In this document: positions 1 to 11,118 of the stretch, one piece after another
Position numbering within the stretch: the stretch's first letter is position 1
How the letters are laid out: the number at the start of each line of letters is the position of its first letter
NCBI GenBank assembly: GCA_022376925.1
Contig: JAIOJX010000032.1
Coordinates: 296,474,897 to 296,538,896, forward strand
DNA from: Tragulus kanchil
Taxonomy: Eukaryota > Chordata > Mammalia > Artiodactyla > Tragulidae
Direction: 5' to 3'
Length of the DNA stretch: 64,000 bases
Notes under the pieces: generated by a model
Database searches by the model: none
Seen by the model: only the letters and a program-made list of their open reading frames with translations
Told to the model about the DNA's origin: nothing
Made by a program: the position numbers and the translations under genes

Positions 1-60
1 CCAACCACTATAATGCTGGTGTTGCAATTTAAGACAAATATTAAAAATAAGCAATATTGG

Positions 61-195
61 GGACTTCTCTGGTGGTCCAGTGGCTAAGACTCCAGGCTCC
101 TGCAGGGGGCCTGTGTTTGATCCCTGGTCAGGGAGCTAGAGCCCACATACAGCAACTAAGACCCAGCATAAATAAATAATTTTTTTTTAAAAAAG
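61..195 (+). repeat. CHR-type tRNA-Glu SINE, short
   Basis: A tRNA-like head (CTTCTCTGGTGGTCCAGTGG, then a TTTGATCCCTGG box B) is followed by the AACTAAGACCCAGC body and an AAATAAATAA tail with a T run. This is the common CHR-type arrangement in ruminants. It is diverged and therefore old. Confidence 0.8.
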
Positions 196-479
196 CAATA
201 TTAAGTATATGGATGATCATAGGTCAGTGATGAAAGGAAAAAATTCACCAGAAAAATGTAGCATGTATACTTAACAGTGTAACTTCAAAATATATAATAG
301 CACAAATGGAGAGAATTACAGAGCCATGAACACACCCACAACCACACTGGGAGAGCTTAACACCTTTCTCAGAAACTAAGTGATCAAGCTTATAAAAATC
401 TGTAAGAATATAGATTGGAAGAACACAATGACAAGAATGTTCTAAAGTACAGACACAAAACATTATACCTTACAATTGC

Positions 480-685
480 ATGTGTGTGCTCAGTCGCTCA
501 GTATCTCCAAATGATTTTGGACCCATGAACTGGAGCCCGCCAGGCTCCTCTGTCCATGGGATTTACCAGGCAAGAATACTGGAGTGGGTTTCCATTTCTT
601 TCTACAGGGGATTTTTCCAACCCGGGAATCAAACCTGGGTCTCCCGGGTCTCCCGCACCGATAGTCAGATTTTTACACCAGCGGA
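480..685 (-). repeat. Bov-A2/Bov-tA SINE
   Basis: It starts with GCTCAGTCGCTCAG and carries the AGGCTCCTCTGTCCATGGGA and CAAGAATACTGGAGTGGG blocks of ruminant Bov-A, in reverse orientation. Bov-A2 supports a pecoran source. Confidence 0.85.
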
Positions 686-689
686 GAAG

Positions 690-1016
690 TCTTCAGTTCA
701 GTTCAGCGACTCAATAGTGTCCGAATCTTTGTGACTCCATGAACTACCCTGTCCTTCACCATCTCCTGGAGCTTGCCCAAACTTATGTCCATTGACTCAG
801 TGATGCCATTCAACCATCTCATCCTCTGTTATCCCCTTTTCCTCCCGCACTCTATCTTTCCCAGCATCAGGGTCTTTTCCAATGAGTCGTCTCTTTGCAT
901 CAGGTGGCCAAAGCATTAGAACTTCAGCTTCAACATCAGTCCTTCCAATGATTAGTCAGGGTTGATTTTCTTTAGTACTGACTGGTTTTATCTCCTTGCA
1001 GTTCAAGGGAAGCCTT
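690..1016 (-). repeat. BovB (RTE) LINE 3' fragment
   Basis: Blocks such as CAATGAGTCGTCTCTTTGCA and GGTGGCCAAAGCATTAGAAC match the antisense of the BovB 3' region. It is truncated and non-coding. Confidence 0.75.
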
Positions 1017-1021
1017 AGGGA

Positions 1022-1043
1022 AATATATATATATATATATATA
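1022..1043. repeat. (AT)n microsatellite
   Basis: About eleven uninterrupted AT units directly follow the BovB fragment. Confidence 0.9.
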
Positions 1044-1443
1044 GTTTTCAAGAGTACATGTAAGTAACAAATGTGGCCACATGTGGGACAACAAAAGATG
1101 ACTCAGTAAATCCCAAAGAAGCATCAGACCCAGTGTCATAAAATATAAAAGTCACTATCAAGAAGAGAGTCCCCAAACCTAGTCCCGCATAACAAAAACA
1201 GGACAAATTGACATTTCGGGCTTCTAATGCAGTGGGAATGACACATTTTACATAAAATTTTTGTTAAAAAAATTTTTTTAACTTGAAAATGATAAGGAAA
1301 CCACCAGACAAAAAGAAACACAGCAATTATGAGGACAATCCACAAAACAGCTGCCCTGGAGTCTTCAAAAACAGCAAAATTATATACTTCCCACTCATCC
1401 ATCAAAGAACAAGGTCCTGCTTTAGATTAGAGAGACCTAAGGA

Positions 1444-1580
1444 AGGACTTCCCTGGTGGTTCAGTGGTTAAGACTCTGTCTCCCAATGCAGGGGGTCACG
1501 GGATCCCCGGTCAGGGAACTAAATCCTGAGTGCCACAACTAAGACTCAGTGCAGCCAAATAAATAATTTTTTTTTTTTAA
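1444..1580 (+). repeat. CHR-type tRNA-Glu SINE, short
   Basis: A GGACTTCCCTGGTGGTTCAG head and a GGTCAGGGAACTAAATCCTG body run into an AAATAAATAA tail. It is an old short variant. Confidence 0.8.
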
Positions 1581-1876
1581 TTTATAAAATGCCATGCCTA
1601 AGCCTTGATTCTGTATCCCAGACCGCCTTCCCAAACTTTAAGGAAACACTGGATAGGCTTGGAACAATTTCTTACAGGCTACAGATTCTAAAGCACTATG
1701 GAAAAATGTTATATTTCTTGTGTGGAATAATGAAGCCCCCACTTTTGCTGAGTTCCTAGTGCTTTTCTCTCAGATAATACTCTAAGTTCTTGGTCTTAGG
1801 ACCCCTTTACACTCCAAGAAGTTGTTCAGAACTCCAAAGGGCTTTTGTTTATATAGGTTATATAAAACTCTATTTG

Positions 1877-2455
1877 GGGCATCCCAGGTGGTACAGTGGT
1901 TAAGAATCCGCCTGCTGATGCAGGAGATGCCAGTTGTTGTTGTTTTTTTCTTCAATTATAATCCCTCTCTCCCCTACATTTCTGATTCCCTTTACTTCTT
2001 CTTCTTCTTTTTTCTTTTTTTTAAAAAAACTTTGGCCTCTTTTATTGGTTTTTTATTTATTTATTTTCATTCATCTTTATTTTTTGGCCTGTGTGGGCCT
2101 CCTATTGCAGTGGCCTCTCTTGTTGCAGAGCACTGGCTCTGGGCACACACGCTCCAGAGCGCAGGCTCATAACCGGACACACCGGTCCAGCCACTCCACA
2201 GCACGTGGGATCTTCCTGGGCCAGGGATCAAACCGGTGCCCCCTGCACTGCAAGGTGGACTCTTTACGCACTGGACCACCAGGAAGCCCTAGGATATGCC
2301 AGTTTGATCTTTGGGTTGGGAAGATCCCCCGGAGAAGGAAATGGCAGCCCACTCCAGTATTCTTGCCTGGAGACTCCCATAGATAGAGGAGCCTGGCAGG
2401 CTATCATCCATAGGGGCACAAAGAGCTGGACGTGACTGAGCACACACACAAAACC
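1877..2455 (+). repeat. Bov-tA SINE split by a later SINE insertion
   Basis: The tRNA-like head lies at 1877-1933 and the Bov-A body at 2303-2455 (GATCCCCCGGAGAAGGAAAT and later blocks). Between them sits a reversed SINE-X copy. The interrupted sequence repeats on both sides as AGGAGATGCCAG (1922-1933) and AGGATATGCCAG (2291-2302), the target-site duplication of the inner element. Confidence 0.85.
1934..2290 (-). repeat. SINE-X copy 1 (nested, oldest-looking)
   Basis: The recognisable SINE body is 2030-2290 in reverse orientation and ends in CACTGGACCACCAGGAAGCC. It shares the GTGGGCCTCC, TTGCAGAGCAC and CACGTGGGATCTTCC blocks of the other copies but is more diverged (CGCAGGCTCATAACCGGACA where others have a conserved CCGGCTCGG). 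About 95 bp of pyrimidine-rich sequence (1934-2029) lies between the target duplication and the tail. Confidence 0.8.
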
Positions 2456-2459
2456 CTAT

Positions 2460-2935
2460 TTACTGCACTTAAAGTGAAAACAAAATTTGAGACTTGTTTG
2501 TATATTCACTTAAACAAGACTACATTTTCCAAAATAAAGGAATTAATGAGAAGAGTCTTTCTGTTTGCATTTTGCAGCTCTCTTCATATCTGACTTCTCA
2601 GAAGTGTTAACAGCTGGATTCTCACACGCACTTCAGCATTCAGTCTATTGCTCTATTTTGTCTTGGTTGAGGTGTACGGAGAAAATCCAGCCTCAGGCAG
2701 ATATGAAGTTGGGAAAAAAGAGGAGTGTTTTAATAGCTTTTTCAGATCTTAGGATTCCTCTCCTCACTCCAAGGTATACTTTTATTAGGGGAAAAAAAGG
2801 TGTCCTATACCTAGTCAGTTATATTACTTCCTATTACATCTCTAGTCTGTTTTCCTACATGGAGCAATTCAGCAGGACTGAATGTCCTACAATTTAACTA
2901 ATTCTGACACTATCTACCTGGAGAAGGTGTTAAAT
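2460..2935. other. Intergenic stretch, no recognised feature
   Basis: AT-rich single-copy DNA. Short open frames lack codon bias, domains or splice context. I see no gene or clear repeat. Confidence 0.5.
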
Positions 2936-2937
2936 CC

Positions 2938-3030
2938 CATGGATTAAGAGCGCAGATCTGCAACCAGGGACAGCTGAACTTCTGACTCAGCCACTAAAAA
3001 CTGAGGATTTACATGACCCCTTCCTTGGGC
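2938..3030 (+). repeat. MIR fragment (probable)
   Basis: The GGATTAAGAGCGCAGATCTG start and GACTCAGCCACTAAAAACTG block resemble the MIR core. It is diverged. Confidence 0.45.
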
Positions 3031-3570
3031 CCCATCTTTCGCTAGGACAGTTCACAAAAGTCAAGAAATGTTGATTCACATTTCTCAATTTATTATAAAG
3101 CATATATAAAGTCCACAGATAAACAGCCAGATGAAGAGGTATGTAGAGTGAGGGCCAGAGGGGTACTAAGCACAGGGGATTCTGTCTCAGTTAACCTGAG
3201 ATGCTCAAAAAGGACTACGTATGAATAACAGAAGGACACTCAGATCACGCAGGAAATTCCAGGGCTTTTAGGAGCTCTGTGCCATAAAATGGGGACAAAG
3301 ACCAAAAATACTTCTCTACCACAACCTTCTTATATGGCAGGCATGGCACTGACTGGTAATCTGGCTTAAAGTCTAAAAATCATGTCCAGATAAAGTATCT
3401 AAGCATTTATAGTTCAGCAGATAAAATTTTCATTCCAGTTAAAACTGAACATGTGTCTGAACTGCTGATAATCATCAAGTTAGAGCCAATGACTGTGATT
3501 CGTCCACATTTCCACAGCTGTGGATCTGAAAATAGTCTGATTCAATAATCCTGTGAAGGAGATAACTAAC

Positions 3571-3898
3571 TTTTTTTTTTTTTAACATTTATTTTTTATT
3601 TATTTATCTTTGGGGGGTGGGGTGGGGAGGGAGGGGGACAGGCGGGCCACTTCTATTGGTCTTTCATTTCTCTATTTTCATCCGTCTTTGTTCTTTGGCT
3701 CCTGTGGGCCTCCCATTGCGGTGGCCTCTGTCGTTGCAGAGCGCCGCCTCTGGGCGCATGCGCTCCAGAGCTCCGGCTCGATAATTGGGCACATCAGTCC
3801 AGACGCTCCACTGCACGTGGGATCGTCCCAGGCCAGGGATCGAACTGGCGCCCCTTGCACTGCAAGGCGGTGTCCACTGGACCACCAGGGGGAGCCCA
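3571..3898 (-). repeat. SINE-X copy 2
   Basis: Full-length and reversed: T-rich tail at 3571, G-rich segment, body, and tRNA-like head ending at 3898. It is flanked by AGATAACTAAC at 3560-3570 and 3899-3909, a perfect target-site duplication. It lacks the ACCCACTGG box-A portion present in most copies (reads GGTGTCCACTGGACC). Confidence 0.92.
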
Positions 3899-4667
3899 AG
3901 ATAACTAACTTTGAATCTATAATATAAAAGCAAAGAGAAAATTACTTTCTGCTCAGTTATCATGTTTAGGATACTTACAAGGAATGTATTAGGACCCAGG
4001 GAGCACCTCTTGCTGTCCTTCCTTGTTCTATCCTTTAGCGTGGACATGGTTAGCTGCCCAGCTGTATGTAGTCCACACTGGTTCTCCCACGGACATCCAC
4101 ACAACTGCCACATAGTTCTTTTCATCCAGTGTGAAGAAGTGATAAACTCCTGCGGAAAGGTGTTACCACCTTTCCTTTCGAAAGTGACCATCCTTTCTCC
4201 AATTGATCTAAGCTAGTCAATAAACAGATGAAGAGGTATGTAGAGTTAGGGCCAGAGGGGTACTAAGCACAGGGGATTCTGTCTCAGTTAACCTGAGATG
4301 CTCAAAAAGGACTACGATGAATAACAGAAGGACACTCAGATCACGCAGGAAATTCCAGGGCTTTTAGGAGCTCTGTGCCATAAAATGGGGACAAAGACCA
4401 AAAATACTTCTCTACCACAACCTTCTTATATGGCAGGCATGGCACTGACTGGTAATCTGGCTTAAAGTCTAAAAATCATGTCCAGATAAAGTATCTAAGC
4501 ATTTATAGTTCAGCAGATAAAATTTTCATTCCAGTTAAAACTGAACATGTGTCTGAACTGCTGATAATCATCAAGTTAGAGCCAATGACTGTGATTCGTC
4601 CACATTTCCACAGCTGTGGATCTGAAAATAGTCTGATTCAATAATCCTGTGAAGGAGATAACTAACT

Positions 4668-4995
4668 TTTTTTTTTTTTAACATTTATTTTTTATTTATT
4701 TATCTTTTGGGGGGTGGGGTGGGGAGGGAGGGGGACAGGCGGGCCACTTCTATTGGTCTTTCATTTCTCTATTTTCATCCGTCTTTGTTCTTTGGCTCCT
4801 GTGGGCCTCCCATTGCGGTGGCCTCTGTCGTTGCAGAGCGCCGCCTCTGGGCGCATGCGCTCCAGAGCTCCGGCTCGATAATTGGGCACATCAGTCCAGA
4901 CGCTCCACTGCACGTGGGATCGTCCCAGGCCAGGGATCGAACTGGCGCCCCTTGCACTGCAAGGCGGTGTCCACTGGACCACCAGGGGGAGCCCA
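4668..4995 (-). repeat. SINE-X copy 2, duplicated image
   Basis: The same insertion carried into copy B of D1, with identical flanks. It is not an independent retroposition event. Confidence 0.9.
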
Positions 4996-5297
4996 AGATA
5001 ACTAACTTTGAATCTATAATATAAAAGCAAAGAGAAAATTACTTTCTGCTCAGTTATCATGTTTAGGATACTTACAAGGAATGTATTAGGACCCAGGGAG
5101 CACCTCTTGCTGTCCTTCCTTGTTCTATCCTTTAGCGTGGACATGGTTAGCTGCCCAGCTGTATGTAGTCCACACTGGTTCTCCCACGGACATCCACACA
5201 ACTGCCACATAGTTCTTTTCATCCAGTGTGAAGAAGTGATAAACTCCTGCGGAAAGGTGTTACCACCTTTCCTTTCTCCACAAAAATCTGAATCTAT

Positions 5298-5863
5298 GCT
5301 GTTGTTCAGTTGCTAAGTTGTGTCTGACTTTTCATGATCCCATGGCCTATAGCATGCCAGCCTTCCCTGTCCTTCACCATCCCCTGCAATTTGCTTGGAT
5401 TCGTGTCCATCGAGTCAATGATGCCACTCAACCATCTCATCTCTGTCCCCTGCTTCTCCTCCTGCCCTCAGTCTTTCCCAGCATTGGGGTCTTTTGCAAT
5501 GAGTTGGCTCTTCGTATCCAGTAGTCAAAGTATTGGAGTTTCAGCTTCAGCAATAGTCCTTCCAATGAATATTCAGGGTTGATTTCCTTTAGGATTGGTT
5601 GGTTTGACCTCCTTGTAGTCTAAGGGACTCTCAAGATCCTTCTCCAACACCACAATTCAAAAGCATCAAGTCTTAGATGCTCAGCCTTCTTTATGGTCCA
5701 ACTCTCACATCCATATATCACTATTGGAAAAACCATAGCTTTGACTATACCGACTTTTGTCGGCAAACTGATGTCTCTGCTTTTTAATATGCTGTCTAGG
5801 TTTGTCATCGCTTTCCTTCCAAAGAGCAAACATCTTTTAATTTCATGGCTGCAGTCACCATCT
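5298..5863 (-). repeat. BovB (RTE) LINE fragment with reverse-transcriptase C-terminal remnant
   Basis: The minus strand of 5620-5829 encodes a BovB reverse-transcriptase tail with a YGCESWTIKKAEH core and FELWCWRRILRVP. The plus strand reads as the classical BovB 3' antisense (GATGCCACTCAACCATCTCA). The fragment is 5'-truncated and lacks the endonuclease and catalytic RT motifs, so it is dead. Confidence 0.88.
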
Positions 5864-5997
5864 CAATCCATGAGTCCTCTTCATTTCTTTCATTAAAGTA
5901 TCCACTTCCATCCAAAATGTAGCAAATTTTACATCCTAGTGCAAATGCTCCCAGAAAAACATCTTTTTTTAAATAAAATATTTTTAAAATGTGTTGA

Positions 5998-6298
5998 GGG
6001 CTTCCCTGGTGGTCCAGTGGGTGAGGACACCGCCTTGCAGTGCAAGGGGCGCCAGTTCGATCCCTGGTCTGGGACGATCCCACATGCCGCGGAGCGTCTG
6101 GACTGATGTGCCCAATTACCGAGCCGGAGCTCTGGAGCGCATGCGCCCAGAGCCGGCGCTCTGCGACAACAGATGCCATCGCGATGGGAGGCCCACACGG
6201 GCCAAAGAACAAAGATGGATGAAACTGGACAAACGAAAGACCAATGGAAGTGGCCCCCCCACCCCCGCCAAAATAAATAAATAAATAAATGTTAAAAA
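5998..6298 (+). repeat. SINE-X copy 3
   Basis: Sense orientation with head GGGCTTCCCTGGTGGTCCAG, box B GTTCGATCCC, full body and an AAATAAATAAATAAATG tail. Flanked by AAAATGTGTTGA at 5986-5997 and 6299-6310. Confidence 0.92.
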
Positions 6299-6321
6299 AA
6301 AATGTGTTGAAAAGTAGACTT

Positions 6322-6432
6322 TTGAAAAATTATTTGGCTGTGCCAGGTTGTAGTTGCGGCACGTGGGCTCTTAGTTGTAGCATGCAGGATCTAGTTCCCT
6401 GACCAAGGGTCAAACCCGGGTTCCCTCTCATG
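6322..6432 (-). repeat. CHR-type SINE fragment
   Basis: TTATTTGGCTGTGCCAGG, CTCTTAGTTGTAGCATGCAG and TCCCTGACCAAGGGTCAAAC are reversed CHR blocks. The head is eroded. Confidence 0.75.
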
Positions 6433-7420
6433 GGAGTGAAGAATCTTAAAAACTTGACTACTTGGGAAATCTTAATCTTTTCTTTATAATTTGGAAGTGT
6501 ATTTTTGTGGGTGGTTATTATGTCTATCCAGGAGTAGTTTTTTTTCCTAATTCTGGATCATTCTCATATTTGTCAACTTCCAGTAAAGGACTCTAAGCTG
6601 GTGCAGCTGTTGCAGACTGGGCTTCAGGCCGTGGGGACACCTCAGGTCACCTTGGCACTTGTCTATGTACCAGATCTGAATGACTGTCCGGGCTTGGGGG
6701 GCTCTGGGGAGGTACATCCCACCACAGTAGGCATTGCAAGCACCAGGCGCTCCCTGAGCTGCATGGGCTGAGCTGGGCTGAGGCCCTGGTGACGTCTTCT
6801 AGGGGGCATCCCAATTTGGGCCACTGCCCAATCCTGGTTTGCCAGTCATTGTGGCTGGGTAAGGCCTGATCCACGGTATTCACTTACTATAACAAAATGT
6901 ATGAGTGATATTTTCTCAAAGGTTAATTGCATTGTACAATCTGAAACTACACTCCTCTGCTACATTTGGACCCCTCACATTCGAATCCATTCTCTTACCC
7001 ATGCATGACTTTTTAACATCATGCGTTGGTCATCTGGGAAATACTGGCTCACTGAGTTATGTAGATCTTCTCCAAATGCACACATTTCCTTATACAATAT
7101 GAAAACAAAAATCACATTTGGTAGTACCCTTAATCTCACTGGAAGCATCATTAAGAATTGGAAAGCTCTCAAGTTCAGGGTGTACACAAGTTTTCCAAAA
7201 GTTTCGTTTTCCCTTGAAAGTTCCAGTTAAAAGAAAAAAGAAATCATTGGTAACAGACACTAGAAGCTATTTCCTTGAAGTGACTGGGTTGTTTCATTCA
7301 TTTTTGAGAAAACAACAGTCCTTGGGGAAAGCAAAGGGCTAGGGAAAGCAAAGGGTTAAAGGGGTTAGGGGAGGGAAAGAGGAAGTGAGGTAAGGGACTG
7401 AGGGGTGAGGGCCTCGGGGC
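6433..7420. other. Intergenic stretch, no recognised gene
   Basis: Mixed single-copy DNA. 6590-6850 is GC-richer, and an 78-residue minus frame there has no recognisable domain. No splice-bounded coding pattern or repeat family recognised. Confidence 0.45.
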
Positions 7421-9540
7421 CACACCCTGCCCCCAGGATCTGGCTCCTATTCAAAGCCACCGCCCAAGTGCTGGGCTGTTCCTGGGAGCCAGAGGAAAGA
7501 TCAGAATTTAATAAATGTAAAGTTACCTGAAGGTTAAGACAAGGTGGTGCGACCCAGCAGCCACCAGTGGTTCTCAGAGTATGGTCCTTGGACGCTGGGG
7601 GAGCAGGGGGCTCCGAGATATAAATTATGGTCATAAGAATGCTAGTAAGTCACTTACATTTCTTACTGTGTTAACATTTGCCCAAGTTTGCCAAAAGCAA
7701 CAGTGAGGAAAAGTGCTTACACCTTACCCCGATTCATGACAGAATCACCAAACCATGGTGATTTTATTGCTCACCACCATCAACTCTTTTTTTTTTTTTT
7801 CTTTTAAAGTCTATTAATAAGGTCTCCTTAATAAAGCAGTAAAAAAATAAATAATTTGATTAGATCATAACCCTTGGGTATACATCTTTCTATATTCTAA
7901 ATAAGATATATATATAATATAATGGAAATACATACAAAACACTTGTGCTGTAGACCCATGTAACACGCTTGTCTCCTGGAAAAGAGAGGGAATGCAGGAG
8001 GGAAGGGCAGAGGGGTAAGTGAAGGCCATGGATTGTTACGTGTTCTTCAGAAGTTATTGTATCCAGCAGTGGAGAGCTACTTCCCTCGTGGAGTGGAGGG
8101 ACTGCTCAGGCCTGTGCTTCAGGAGGCGGGAGCTTGAAGTGGCTGGCGGGGAGGGGAGGGCAGCTGGGAGGAGGAGGGAGCAGAGGACTGGCAGGGAAAT
8201 CACTTTAGAGATGTCCATAAATAGCCCTGTTATCAACACCTCCCCCACAACCTTCCCCCTTCCCATTTTCTGACTTCTAATAATGGCATCACCATTCTTC
8301 CAGAGCCAGGGATGGAAGCCTGAGTCACTCTGCCTCCTCCCCCGTCCAGCGAGCTGCAATTCCTGCAGATGCCATCTCTCCCACGCCTCTGGCATCGTGC
8401 TCCTTCTAGAGGGTCCTGCCTGGAACCGTGTCAGGCCTGTTTCAGAAACCCCGGCCCCCCCCCCTTCCTCCCAGGGAGGCAGTTCCCCGCCCTGAACCGT
8501 TGCCTCCACACCCTGCCCCCAGGATCTGGCTCCTATTCAAAGCCACCGCCCAAGTGCTGGGCTGTTCCTGGGAGCCAGAGGAAAGATCAGAATTTAATAA
8601 ATGTAAAGTTACCTGAAGGTTAAGACAAGGTGGTGCGACCCAGCAGCCACCAGTGGTTCTCAGAGTATGGTCCTTGGACGCTGGGGGAGCAGGGGCTCGA
8701 GATATAAATTATGGTCATAAGAATGCTAGTAAGTCACTTACATTTCTTACTGTGTTAACATTTGCCCAAGTTTGCCAAAAGCAACAGTGAGGAAAAGTGC
8801 TTACACCTTACCCCGATTCATGACAGAATCACCAAACCATGGTGATTTTATTGCTCACCACCATCAACTCTTTTTTTTTTTTTTCTTTTAAAGTCTATTA
8901 ATAAGGTCTCCTTAATAAAGCAGTAAAAAAATAAATAATTTGATTAGATCATAACCCTTGGGTATACATCTTTCTATATTCTAAATAAGATATATATATA
9001 ATATAATGGAAATACATACAAAACACTTGTGCTGTAGACCCATGTAACACGCTTGTCTCCTGGAAAAGAGAGGGAATGCAGGAGGGAAGGGCAGAGGGGT
9101 AAGTGAAGGCCATGGATTGTTACGTGTTCTTCAGAAGTTATTGTATCCAGCAGTGGAGAGCTACTTCCCTCGTGGAGTGGAGGGACTGCTCAGGCCTGTG
9201 CTTCAGGAGGCGGGAGCTTGAAGTGGCTGGCGGGGAGGGGAGGGCAGCTGGGAGGAGGAGGGAGCAGAGGACTGGCAGGGAAATCACTTTAGAGATGTCC
9301 ATAAATAGCCCTGTTATCAACACCTCCCCCACAACCTTCCCCCTTCCCATTTTCTGACTTCTAATAATGGCATCACCATTCTTCCAGAGCCAGGGATGGA
9401 AGCCTGAGTCACTCTGCCTCCTCCCCCGTCCAGCGAGCTGCAATTCCTGCAGATGCCATCTCTCCCACGCCTCTGGCATCGTGCTCCTTCTAGAGGGTCC
9501 TGCCTGGAACCGTGTCAGGCCTGTTTCAGAAACCCCGGCC
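7421..9540. repeat. Tandem duplication D2 (likely assembly artefact)
   Basis: Copy A is 7421-8456 and copy B is 8507-9540, offset 1084-1086 bp. Differences include GGGGGCTCCGAG versus GGGGCTCGAG. The spacer (8457-8506) is C-rich and looks like a degraded continuation of the copy end. The duplicated DNA is intergenic, with a T run (7788-7801), a short AT microsatellite and no gene. Confidence 0.9.
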
Positions 9541-9741
9541 TCCCTTCCCCAGGCCCGGTTCCTACTCTCTGACATCCCCTCACTGCTGGGCCAGACGTTA
9601 GCAGATGTGACTCCCTGCCTACCAACAGGCATGAAACAAACGTAGAGTGAAACTAAAGCCCTGGAGTGTCCACCTGGAGGAAGTACATGGCCCTCAATCT
9701 CCCTGTCTGCCTGGTCAGCTTCCTCCCATGCCTTTTTATTC

Positions 9742-10081
9742 TTTGAAATTAACATTTACTTGGTTGTGCTGGGTCTTTGTTGCTGTGAGGGCTTTCCCTA
9801 GTTGCGGAGAGCAGGGGCTATTTTCCAGTTTTAGAGCATTGGTTTCTCTTTGCAGTTGCTTCTCTGGTTGTGGAGCTTGGGCTCTAGGGCATGTGGGCTT
9901 CATTAGTTGCTATAGGTGGGCTCAGTAGTTTTGGCTCCCGGCTCTAGAGCATAGGCTTGGTAGTTGTGGTTCAAAGGCTTAGTTGCTCTGTGGACTGTGA
10001 GATCCTCCCAGATCAGGGATAAAATCCGTGTCTCCTGCATCTGCAGGCGGACTCATTACCACTGAGCCACCAGGAAAGCCC
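9742..10081 (-). repeat. CHR-2-like SINE, near full length
   Basis: Reversed full CHR body (TGGGTCTTTGTTGCTGTGAG, GGCTCAGTAGTTTTGGCTCC, GAGCATAGGCTTGGTAGTTG) ending in ACTGAGCCACCAGGAAAGCC. Its internal sequence differs from SINE-X, so it serves as the older comparison family. Confidence 0.88.
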
Positions 10082-10489
10082 CTCCTGTGTCTTAAAGATC
10101 AGTGACAACATACTTGAGGATGTTTCTGCCCTGAGCTCACTAGGGTCTCCTGCTCAGAGGTGGTTTCCTCTTCTCTGGATACCTGATGTGCCATCTAAGC
10201 TCCTCTTGGGATAGTTGGCTGTTATGTTTGGTTTGTGTTGATTTGTGGCTCCCTGAGGGTTTAGATTGAACGATATGCATTTTTGTGAACGATAAGCATT
10301 TTTGGGAACTTGCATGTGACCTAGACTCAATAACTTAGTTGAAGTTTGACTAAAAATGTGTAAGGAGGGCAGTTTCCAATTCTGCTGACCCCAAATTGGA
10401 AGACCTAAGCACCTTTCCTTAAATATCATCTTTCTTTGAGGTGGCTTCAGGGCCATTAGTTACCACCAGGGATTCCAAACAAGTGCAGT

Positions 10490-10692
10490 AAGGCAGTTTG
10501 GATGGTAAAGAATCTGCCTGCAATGCAGGAGACCTAGGTTTGAATCCCTGGGTTGAGAAAATCCCCTGGAAGAAGGCATGGCTACCACTCCGGTATTCCT
10601 GCCTAGAGAATCCCATGGACAGAGGAACCCAGCATGCTACAGTCCACGGGGTCACAAAGAGTCAAGACATGACTGAGCGACTAACACTTCAT
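10490..10692 (+). repeat. Bov-tA SINE
   Basis: Head TTTGGATGGTAAAGAATCTG, then CTGCAATGCAGGAGACCTAG and the Bov-A body ending in ACATGACTGAGCGACTAACA. Confidence 0.88.
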
Positions 10693-10701
10693 TTTCTTTT
10701 T

Positions 10702-10825
10702 AAATTATTGCTTTAGTTTAATTTGGCTGCACTGGCATGTGGCATCTTGTTCCCTGATCAGGGAACCTGGGCCTCCTGCATCAGAAGCACTGAGTCTTAC
10801 CCACTGGACCACCAGGGAAGTCCCA
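10702..10825 (-). repeat. CHR-type SINE, short
   Basis: TTTAATTTGGCTGCACTGGC through ACTGGACCACCAGGGAAGTC, reversed. It directly follows the Bov-tA tail. Confidence 0.8.
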
Positions 10826-10844
10826 ACACTTCACTTTCATGGGT

Positions 10845-10905
10845 ATGAACTAGAGTTCTGCTACTTCCCAGCTGTGTGAACCGGCAAGTGTTCTAACTTT
10901 GTGCA
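10845..10905 (+). repeat. MIR fragment (probable)
   Basis: AGAGTTCTGCTACTTCCCAG followed by CTGTGTGAAC matches the MIR core pattern. Short and diverged. Confidence 0.4.
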
Positions 10906-11118
10906 CGTGGAGCTGACCGCAGCTGCCTCACCAAATAGCTACTGGCTGGGGAAGGCTGCCGTGGAGCTGGAACCCTGGGAGGTGGGCAGAGAGAGCAGTT
11001 TCATCTGAAGATGTTGCCTTGACTGTCCCGGGCTGCTGCTGTACGTTCAGAGGATCCACGTGTTCCCACCTGGATCCCTCTACAGGGAAAGGCCAGACTG
11101 GAACACCCTCAGGCTCTA

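Larger units (their letters stand above)
3131..5276. repeat. Tandem duplication D1 (likely assembly artefact)
   Basis: Copy A is 3131-4179 and copy B is 4228-5276, offset about 1097 bp. They are nearly identical, including the same SINE-X insertion and its target-site duplication. Differences are small indels (a TA gained or lost before ATGAATAACAG, one G/T change near the copy start, one T in a run). A 48-bp garbled spacer joins the copies. Confidence 0.9.

Noticed and set aside
5620..5829. Reverse-transcriptase-like frame as a possible gene
   Set aside because: It is the C-terminal remnant of a truncated BovB LINE with no upstream catalytic domain.
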